Shown: positions 50,241 to 56,498 of the stretch, piece after piece
How positions within the stretch are numbered: the first letter of the stretch is position 1
Layout: each line of letters opens with the position of its first letter
Assembly (NCBI RefSeq): GCF_905207245.1
Contig: NZ_CAJLKP010000038.1
Coordinates: 1 to 56,498 of the forward strand
Length of the DNA stretch: 56,498 nucleotides
Reading direction: 5' to 3'
From: an uncultured Bacteroides sp.
GTDB lineage: Bacteria; Bacteroidota; Bacteroidia; Bacteroidales; Bacteroidaceae
Notes under the pieces: generated by a model
The model's database searches: none
The model's input: only the letters and a program-made list of their open reading frames with translations
What the model was told of the DNA's origin: nothing
Made by a program: the position numbers and the translations under genes

Positions 50241-53200
50241 TTAGAACTTAAGGTTTACCCCAAACAGGAAAGTACGGGGACGAGGATAAAAGCCCTGGTC
50301 TACGCCCGATACCCATTTCTCGGAACCATAGCCTACTTCCGGATCCATACCATCGTACTTAGTGAATGTGAATGCATTCTGCACCTGCACGTACAGGCGG
50401 GCCTGTGAGATGTATTTTATCTTCATCAGCTTGCAGAAATCATATCCAAGGGTAATGTTACTGATACGCAGGAAATCGCCATCCTGTACATACAAATCAG
50501 AAAACATCCAGTTATCCGTAGTGTTGGTCACGCGGGGAATTCTGTTGGAAGTGCCCTCACCTGTCCAGCGATCCAGAATAGCTGTAGTATAGTTAGACTG
50601 CTTATTGGCAATCTGTCTGAAAGACTGGACTATCTGATTTCCCACCACACCATTAGCATTCAGCGAAAAATCGAAACCTTTATAATCGAAACCTATTGTA
50701 AAACCATACGTGAAATCAGGAATACCATTTCCTAAATCAACCTTATCAGCAGTGTCGATGGTTCCGTTATGGTCCACATCCACATACTTCACATCACCCG
50801 GCTGGGGATTGGACTGAAGAACACCATTGCCTGCTGCAATCCAATCCTGGATTTCCCGCTGATTCTGGAATATACCCGCCGTTTTATATCCCCAGAAATA
50901 ACCAATGGCATGACCGTTCTGTGCACGGTAAAATTCTTCTGCGTTATCATACAATATACCGGTCTTACCATGAATAATACCATCCTCGGTAGGGATATTA
51001 CCTACCTCATTCTTGTTATACGCACCATTGATGCCGATGTTGTAGCGGAAGTCTTGCCCAATCTGATCGTTCCAGGTGAGAGCCAGTTCAACGCCGGTAT
51101 TTTTCACATCACCACCATTGATAAAAGGACCGTCTGTTCCGGCAGTAGACAAAACCGGAGCCTGTACCAACCAGTCTTTCGTTGTCTTGATATAGAAATC
51201 AACATTCAGCCCCAGGCGACCATTCAGGAAGCGGGCATCAAGACCAATATTAGTTTGCTCAGATGTCTCCCATTTGATGCCTTCGTTAGCCAAGCGGCTG
51301 GGGAATGCACCCTGAACATATCCCGGACTAGTGGCACCGGACACTTCTCCAAATGTATAGTAACCGGAATAAGACACCGGAGCCAGGTATTGATAATTAT
51401 CTATATTATTGTTACCCACTTGTCCCCAACTAACGCGAAGTTTCAGGTAATCGAGCCAGGATTGCGTCTTTTCCATCCATTTTTCATTGGTAATAGTCCA
51501 ACCGGCAGAAACAGAGGGGAACCAACCATAGCGGTGTCCGCGGGCAAACTTGGAAGAACCGTCGCAACGCAGTGTAGCATTCACCATATAAGTTTCTTGC
51601 CAGTTCCAGCCCAAACGTCCGAAGTAGGATACATTGCGGGAACTGTCCCAAGGCTTTCCGGATGCAGAAAGACCGGTATCTTTGGATTGTGCCGTACCAT
51701 TGTTGACATAAGCCTTATCCCAGCTATCAAAGCCGTTGGTCAGGTATGCCTGTCCTGCACCTACATCAAAGCCATCGGTACGTGAAGATTCCATACCGAT
51801 CAGTGCATTCAGCGCATGATTGCCCCAGATCCAGTCATAAGAAGCCGTATTCTGCCAGGTAAGGGTAAATCCGTCACCGGCACTTTGTTCTACAGAGGTA
51901 TAAGTTCTGTCAGTATAAGAATCAAACTGATATTTAGGAGTAAAGCTACGGTAGTTATAAGAAGAGTAAGAAGCTGCGAACAAAGTTCTTACTTTCAAAT
52001 TCTTAATCGGTTCTATCTCGGCATAAACATCACCGGCAAAGGTGTTATTCTTATTCTGGGACTGCGACAGGGTCATCATTTGTCCATAAGGGTTTCCGTC
52101 ACCGCCATTCCAGTCAGAAGCAGCCGTATTATTATAAGGAGAATTATACTTGCCATTATCACTGTAGATAGGAGCCAGAGGAGAAGTGTTAAAGGCAGAA
52201 TATAATTTGTTGCCATTGTGTCCGTTACCCTCATCATTCATATTCTTATAGTTCTTATGGATGAAGCTGACGTGCTCACCAACTTTCAGAAAGTTGTTAA
52301 ACAGCTTATGTTCGGAGTTTATACGAAAGTTGTAGCGTTCATAATCGGAAACCTCACTACCACCAATGATACCTTCCTGAGACATATAACCCAGTGACAT
52401 AGCATAAGTGGAAGAGGCAGATCCACCCGTGATGCCCAGTGAATAACTCTGCATTTTGGCATTATCCTTAATCATGGAGTCAACCCAATCCGTATCATAA
52501 ATATTCCCGTCAGCGTCGCGAATACTTTTATAACGGCTCCAATCATAAGCACTCTCTCCGGAGTTCAAGGCCTGTTCGTCCATAATCATCATATATTCCT
52601 GAGCATTCAGCATATCCACTTTGCGAGCGGCATTCTGTATGCCAAAGTAAGCATCAAAAGCAACAGATGCTTTCCCTTCTTTACCTGATTTTGTAGTAAT
52701 CAGTACCACACCATTGGCAGCCTGTGCACCGTAAATAGCGGCCGAAGCAGCATCTTTCAGAATATCGATAGATTCGATATCAGCCGGATTCAAGGTAGAA
52801 ATATCACCACCCACCCCATCAATAAGGTATAGCGGTTGTGAATTACCTACCGTTCCCAGACCACGGATTGACACCTTCATATCCTTACCCGGCTGACCTG
52901 TAGTAGAGGTAATCGTCACACCTGGGGTCTGCCCCTGCATGGCTTGCAAAGGGTTGGTTGTATTCAATTTGGCAATGTTTTCACCCTTCACCTGAACCGT
53001 AGCACCGGTCACCAGCTTCTTTTTCTGAACACCGTAACCCACTACGACTACTTCATCCAGCATTTCGGTATCTTCTTTTAAAGATACGTTGATAACCGAA
53101 GAGTCGCCTACCCTAATTTCCTGAGCCGTGTAGCCGATATAAGAGAATACCAGCGTTTGCCCGGGCAGGGCAGTTACAGAATACTTACCGTCCATATCGG

Positions 53201-53408
53201 TAATGCCACCGGTGAAAGTCTCCTTCACCTGAACGCTGACACCAATCAACGGCTCATTGTCCGTAGCAGATGTCACAACTCCCGAAATGGTTTTGCTTTG
53301 AGAAGGGTTAGCCTGAAGGCTACTGATTGCAGGTACCAGAAGTAGCAGTACCAACGCAACACGGCATAAATGCAGATTTATGCACTTTTCAAAGAATGTC
53401 TTTCTCAT
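50241..53408 (-). CDS. susC: SusC-like TonB-dependent oligosaccharide transporter
   Basis: The 1055-residue outer-membrane protein has a signal peptide, a carboxypeptidase-like domain (SKTISGVVTSATDNEPLIGV and on), TonB-box region (DEVVVVGYG), plug (LYLIDGVGGDISTLNPADIE, AASAAIYGAQAANGVVLIT) and a C-terminal barrel ending TFLFGVNLKF. It imports oligosaccharides using TonB energy with SusD. ATG 53408 (MRKTFFEKC) was chosen because it leads into the signal peptide. A -7-like box (TACATTTG) lies 67 bases upstream. Confidence 0.96.
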   Translation of the reverse strand: MRKTFFEKCINLHLCRVALVLLLLVPAISSLQANPSQSKTISGVVTSATDNEPLIGVSVQVKETFTGGITDMDGKYSVTALPGQTLVFSYIGYTAQEIRVGDSSVINVSLKEDTEMLDEVVVVGYGVQKKKLVTGATVQVKGENIAKLNTTNPLQAMQGQTPGVTITSTTGQPGKDMKVSIRGLGTVGNSQPLYLIDGVGGDISTLNPADIESIDILKDAASAAIYGAQAANGVVLITTKSGKEGKASVAFDAYFGIQNAARKVDMLNAQEYMMIMDEQALNSGESAYDWSRYKSIRDADGNIYDTDWVDSMIKDNAKMQSYSLGITGGSASSTYAMSLGYMSQEGIIGGSEVSDYERYNFRINSEHKLFNNFLKVGEHVSFIHKNYKNMNDEGNGHNGNKLYSAFNTSPLAPIYSDNGKYNSPYNNTAASDWNGGDGNPYGQMMTLSQSQNKNNTFAGDVYAEIEPIKNLKVRTLFAASYSSYNYRSFTPKYQFDSYTDRTYTSVEQSAGDGFTLTWQNTASYDWIWGNHALNALIGMESSRTDGFDVGAGQAYLTNGFDSWDKAYVNNGTAQSKDTGLSASGKPWDSSRNVSYFGRLGWNWQETYMVNATLRCDGSSKFARGHRYGWFPSVSAGWTITNEKWMEKTQSWLDYLKLRVSWGQVGNNNIDNYQYLAPVSYSGYYTFGEVSGATSPGYVQGAFPSRLANEGIKWETSEQTNIGLDARFLNGRLGLNVDFYIKTTKDWLVQAPVLSTAGTDGPFINGGDVKNTGVELALTWNDQIGQDFRYNIGINGAYNKNEVGNIPTEDGIIHGKTGILYDNAEEFYRAQNGHAIGYFWGYKTAGIFQNQREIQDWIAAGNGVLQSNPQPGDVKYVDVDHNGTIDTADKVDLGNGIPDFTYGFTIGFDYKGFDFSLNANGVVGNQIVQSFRQIANKQSNYTTAILDRWTGEGTSNRIPRVTNTTDNWMFSDLYVQDGDFLRISNITLGYDFCKLMKIKYISQARLYVQVQNAFTFTKYDGMDPEVGYGSEKWVSGVDQGFYPRPRTFLFGVNLKF

Positions 53409-53474
53409 CGTACATTGTTTAATGGTTAATATCAAAGATTTTATTGCTTTTTTAGTTTGCAAAAGAAACCACCA

Positions 53475-53482
53475 CAAATGTA
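53475..53482 (-). promoter_or_regulatory. Candidate -7 box of the susC operon
   Basis: The minus strand reads TACATTTG, a match to TAnnTTTG. No -33 TTTG stands at 19-21 bases, which fits dependence on the HTCS activator. Confidence 0.5.
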
Positions 53483-53581
53483 TGGAATGAAGTTGAAAGA
53501 CCTCTGAAGGAATGTTACAAACAAGAGATAGATTGGTTAATCGCTCTCCCCGAAATGTTATTAAAAAAGGTATAATTTGTT

Positions 53582-53619
53582 TTTATCCCCCTCACAGAGC
53601 ATCTGTAAGGAGGGATAAA
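53582..53619. terminator. Large hairpin after the tri-domain esterase gene
   Basis: TTTATCCC and GGGATAAA enclose CCT/AGG and ACAGA-GCA-TCTGT, a stem of about 16 pairs with two mismatches. It lies 4 bases after the stop codon. No strong U-run follows, so termination may be partial. Confidence 0.6.
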
Positions 53620-53622
53620 GAT

Positions 53623-56130
53623 TCATTGATTCACTACGAAATTACATATCTGACACCCGGTTTTATTCCCTTTTGCTACACGCAAACGCAGTGTATGGTA
53701 ACCCGAAGCAAGCTCCGTTTCAAACATATACACCCACGGAATGTACAGTTTCTGACTCCAATCGGTAAACGTATCCAACTTTTTGAAGGGAACACCGTCT
53801 ACACTATATTCCAGCACACAGGCTTGCGGACCGGCTGCACAGAAGATCCCCACCGCGCGACCTTCGAAAGAGAAAGAAAGACTGGCCCCGGCACGGTCCG
53901 CCACCAACATGGGAACGTGTACAAAGCCTTTACGCGTATTTCCTTTCACTGTAGGCACCCAGTCGTCCACAATCTTCCAACCACGCAGTTGTTCAGCCGA
54001 ACGGATATTGACAAAGATTCCTTTATCATAAGAATGAGCATCTATTGATTTTTCCGGTATCCCATGCGGCTGAACGTTTTTCTTTGCCATATCATCGTGC
54101 CATTCGAGATCGAAGAGGCGGTTGATGGCGGCGGCATAATATTTATGCCCCTCCCAGGCAGGATGTGTACCGCCGAAAGATTTCCAGTCAAATTCACCGT
54201 CACGCATACGATGCGCCACTTCTTCTGCCAGGTTGATGGAAGAAACATAGTAATGGTTGGCTACACACTCATGGTTCATAATCACCTGGGGCTGTATGCC
54301 CTTGTCCAGCAAAGGAATGAACGGGTCGTAAATGAAATGAAGCATGACAATATCCATTTCGGGGCTCGAAGTGCGCGCATGGCGGATAATGCCCTCCATT
54401 CCGCGTATTTGCTGAATATAGTTGAAGGAATTAGTATCATCGTTCACCGCCGCCTCAACAAACAGCAAATCAGGCATACCTTTCTGCAAAACGTCATTTT
54501 CGAACCGGAAAGCATGAGGGGTAGTTCCAGTAGAAGGTATTCCGGCATCAATAAAGGTAAATTCCGTACCGGGGAAGCGTTGTTTCAAATCTTCCTGTAT
54601 CATATTCCGCCAGCCGCGCATTTCAGTGATGGAACCGCCGAGGAAAGCAACACAACCTTTCTTCTCTTTTGTGAATTTCAGATAAGAATTGGCAAGGTTG
54701 CCACGCTGGTGAATCACTTGTTTCTTCTGATAATCCGGTTGGTTGCGGACAATGAAATCGACCACCGGCTCCGGATTTTCCAAGCTGTGGGGATGATGGT
54801 CGCAACCGGGCTTCACAATAATTTCCACAAGTCCGCCCAGAGCACGATAGCGTTCGGCGGCAATCTTCATGTGCAGTTCATAGGGCACCGTCTTGTCGCT
54901 ATCCCCACAGACACCTATAACAGGAATACCTGCTGCTGCCAGAGGGGCCAGATTATCGATAGGATTGCCTTTGAAATCCTTCGCATTCTCTTCAGTCAAT
55001 CCCCATTCTGCAAGGAAACCCTCCCAGAAACTGCGCTCCCAATTCTTTGAGAAATAGAGCATATCACACACTGGGGCATCCACATAGATACATGCCACTT
55101 TATCGGGATTCTTTGCTCCCCAGTTGAAGGCAAACAGACCGCCACGGCTGAAACCTTCGAGCGTCACTTTGGGAGACAACCGATAGTATCTGCGCATAAT
55201 ATCATAAAAGTCGGTACCCAAACGCTGCGCGCGGGGACTGCCGTAAAGGTGCGTCAAATCATAATAAGCAATATGGAAACCCTTTTCCAGCAAAGCTTTA
55301 TCTACCGAGGGAAAAGCTCCGAAAAAAGCGGGACGCCATATCCAGGGACGGCCTTCAGCCACTTTACGGGGAACAACTACTGTGGCCTGACGGGCATTGC
55401 AAATGAAATCATAGCGGTCGAAACCTTCCCATTGCGACTTCTTGCCAGGGAAGGGCTGGTCTATAATGATAGCAGATGCTTCATTGCCGGTCAGTGTACG
55501 ATAAATTTCTCCGGCTATCAGGGCAGCACCCGGTTCACTGGGATGAATGCCATCGACATAGTAATCAGGATGCGGTTTCAACACTGTATAAAGGTCAATT
55601 ACAGGCAAGTGACGCTTCTTTGCAACGCTGCGTATCACGGGAATGATGCCATTTGTTATGACACTATCATTAATACCAAAATTGGAATTGACTGCGGGTA
55701 CAGGCAGGCAAAGATATATCTTGGGTTTTGAAGGTAAATCCTGGAGCATGTCCAGCATCTCTGTCAAATCCTTCTTGAAGTCTTTTCCGTAACGCCAGTT
55801 CCAAGGTTTGCTGTCATTAGTGCCTAACTTAATGGTGACAATGTCCGGCTGAAATGCCAGAAGGTCGCGGAACTTTTGTTCGTGCATGTAAGGGCGGTCT
55901 CCTTTATTCAGCAGTACACGACCGCTGATTCCAAAATTACGAACATCATATCCTTCGCCCAGAAGTTGGGAAAGCAATCCCGGATAGCTGTTTTGAAACT
56001 GGTTTTTGATTCCTGAACCATAGGTGATGCTATTGCCTACACAGGCTATCTTTACAAGTTTCTTCTCTTGTGCCATCACCCACAGGCTGAAAAGGCACAA
56101 CAAAAGCAAAAGAATGCTTTTTCTTCTCAT
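53623..56130 (-). CDS. Tri-domain esterase: SGNH - alpha/beta hydrolase - SGNH
   Basis: The 835-residue secreted protein has a signal peptide (SILLLLLCLFSLWVMAQ), then three hydrolase domains. Domain 1 (~25-215) is SGNH with S34 (GNSITYG), N105 (GTND) and D193/H196 (DGIHPS). Domain 2 (~235-465) is an alpha/beta hydrolase with S328 (GFSRGG), D410/D412 (CGDSDKT) and H445/H446. Domain 3 (~490-675) is SGNH with S500 (GGSITEM), N563 (VND) and H656 (GTHPAWEGH), but the usual Asp three residues before the His is G653. A C-terminal beta domain (~690-835) follows. It probably removes acetyl or related esters from the glycan. It is the first gene of the locus, with its own promoter. Confidence 0.9.
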   Translation of the reverse strand: MRRKSILLLLLCLFSLWVMAQEKKLVKIACVGNSITYGSGIKNQFQNSYPGLLSQLLGEGYDVRNFGISGRVLLNKGDRPYMHEQKFRDLLAFQPDIVTIKLGTNDSKPWNWRYGKDFKKDLTEMLDMLQDLPSKPKIYLCLPVPAVNSNFGINDSVITNGIIPVIRSVAKKRHLPVIDLYTVLKPHPDYYVDGIHPSEPGAALIAGEIYRTLTGNEASAIIIDQPFPGKKSQWEGFDRYDFICNARQATVVVPRKVAEGRPWIWRPAFFGAFPSVDKALLEKGFHIAYYDLTHLYGSPRAQRLGTDFYDIMRRYYRLSPKVTLEGFSRGGLFAFNWGAKNPDKVACIYVDAPVCDMLYFSKNWERSFWEGFLAEWGLTEENAKDFKGNPIDNLAPLAAAGIPVIGVCGDSDKTVPYELHMKIAAERYRALGGLVEIIVKPGCDHHPHSLENPEPVVDFIVRNQPDYQKKQVIHQRGNLANSYLKFTKEKKGCVAFLGGSITEMRGWRNMIQEDLKQRFPGTEFTFIDAGIPSTGTTPHAFRFENDVLQKGMPDLLFVEAAVNDDTNSFNYIQQIRGMEGIIRHARTSSPEMDIVMLHFIYDPFIPLLDKGIQPQVIMNHECVANHYYVSSINLAEEVAHRMRDGEFDWKSFGGTHPAWEGHKYYAAAINRLFDLEWHDDMAKKNVQPHGIPEKSIDAHSYDKGIFVNIRSAEQLRGWKIVDDWVPTVKGNTRKGFVHVPMLVADRAGASLSFSFEGRAVGIFCAAGPQACVLEYSVDGVPFKKLDTFTDWSQKLYIPWVYMFETELASGYHTLRLRVAKGNKTGCQICNFVVNQ

Positions 56131-56174
56131 GGTATTTTGATTTAATTCTATATGTTATAGGGTTTTAACCGACA

Positions 56175-56207
56175 CAAAGATACATTATTTTAAGATACAG
56201 AAGCAAT
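56175..56207 (-). promoter_or_regulatory. Promoter of the tri-domain esterase gene
   Basis: On the minus strand ATTG (56207-56204), a 21-base spacer and TATCTTTG (56182-56175) fit the Bacteroides consensus. Transcription would start about 40 bases before the ATG. Confidence 0.55.
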
Positions 56208-56345
56208 TTGTTTCTAAAATGTTATTCAAGCTAAAGTCAGATTATTGATGTGTCGGTTTTGGATTGATTCAGACTGGTGCAGAAACGAGGCAAATGATAA
56301 ACAGTACTATCTCCATTGGGGTTGACTAAAAAGCTCCCCCTCGAA

Positions 56346-56383
56346 AAAAAGTTCTCTCTATCCACTGATATGAGAGAACTTTT
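56346..56383. terminator. Hairpin upstream of the transposase start
   Basis: AAAAGTTCTCTC and GAGAGAACTTTT pair perfectly over 12 bp around TATCCACTGATAT, with A-runs on the left and T-runs on the right, so it works in both directions. It may insulate the insertion sequence from outside transcripts. Confidence 0.75.
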
Positions 56384-56430
56384 ATGTATATTTAGGCTAC
56401 CAAACGCATAAAATATACTTAGTCAAAGAT

Positions 56431-56498
56431 ATGCAAAAAGTTCAATTTAAACAATATAATGAGGGTGAAATTTTATTATTCCCCGACCGTTTAGACTT
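56431..56498 (+). CDS. IS1182-like transposase, N-terminal fragment cut by the window edge
   Basis: The first 22 codons, MQKVQFKQYNEGEILLFPDR then LD, resemble the N-terminus of IS1182-family transposases in Bacteroides (VxFKQYNxGxxxLFPxxL). Nothing else of the gene is in the window. If right, an insertion sequence starts near 56318 and lies beside the polysaccharide locus. Confidence 0.6.
   Translation, partial: MQKVQFKQYNEGEILLFPDRLD

Larger units (their letters stand above)
56131..56430. other. 300-base gap between the esterase and the transposase start
   Basis: The esterase promoter (56175-56207) fills the left end. From about 56318 the sequence changes character: GGGGTTGACTAAAAAGCTCC, then a strong hairpin, then an AT-rich leader. 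This may be the left end of an insertion sequence. Nothing else is identifiable. Confidence 0.5.

Noticed and set aside
1..56498. tRNA, rRNA and riboswitch genes
   Set aside because: I read the gaps for cloverleaf-like arms and known riboswitch cores and saw none that I could support; a covariance-model scan would be needed to exclude small RNAs.

Overview
The window looks like a chromosomal segment of a gut Bacteroides or close relative (Bacteroidota). The evidence is an outer-membrane SusC/SusD pair, a one-protein hybrid two-component regulator, Bacteroidota-only PorP/GldKLMN proteins, SPII lipoproteins starting many glycosidases, and several promoter-like TAnnTTTG boxes (the Bacteroides -7 element). 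The species cannot be named from sequence reading alone.

Left part (1-13 kb): housekeeping genes. A gamma-class carbonic anhydrase-like protein, Kdo transferase (waaA) and glutamyl-tRNA synthetase (gltX), a 7TM-HD (PgpH-like) putative c-di-AMP phosphodiesterase paired with an unknown two-helix membrane protein, a low-molecular-weight phosphatase, a small membrane protein overlapping an ECF sigma factor, a TonB-receptor-like outer-membrane protein, and priA. Then (13.4-19.2 kb) comes a five-gene type IX secretion core, porP-gldK-gldL-gldM-gldN, followed by a small outer-membrane beta-barrel gene.

Middle (20-31 kb): an accessory mix. DUF488, a HipA-like kinase overlapping a DUF3037 gene behind a palindromic promoter region, a convergent RecQ-like helicase, DUF2795, a PduO-type cobalamin adenosyltransferase, a degenerate methyltransferase-like protein overlapping a serine hydrolase, two HU-like proteins (one with a winged-helix-like C-terminus), a hexapeptide acetyltransferase, a HAD phosphatase and a small Cys4 protein.

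Right part (31.7-56.1 kb): a polysaccharide utilization locus read on the minus strand. Its order is tri-domain esterase, SusC, SusD, surface glycan-binding lipoprotein, BACON-GH5 endoglucanase, hybrid two-component regulator, GH31 with PA14, GH2 and GH3. This set is the signature of xyloglucan: surface GH5 cuts the backbone, SusCD imports oligosaccharides, and GH31 (alpha-xylosidase), GH2 (beta-galactosidase) and GH3 (beta-glucosidase) strip them, with the regulator sensing products. The window ends in the first 22 codons of an IS1182-like transposase.

The most unusual content is non-coding. One palindromic repeat occurs five times and shows a compensatory base pair between copies. A separate ~302-bp structured element occurs twice, in opposite orientation, 33 kb apart; one copy lies inside the polysaccharide locus. 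Several intergenic gaps also hold long imperfect inverted repeats of unrelated sequence.
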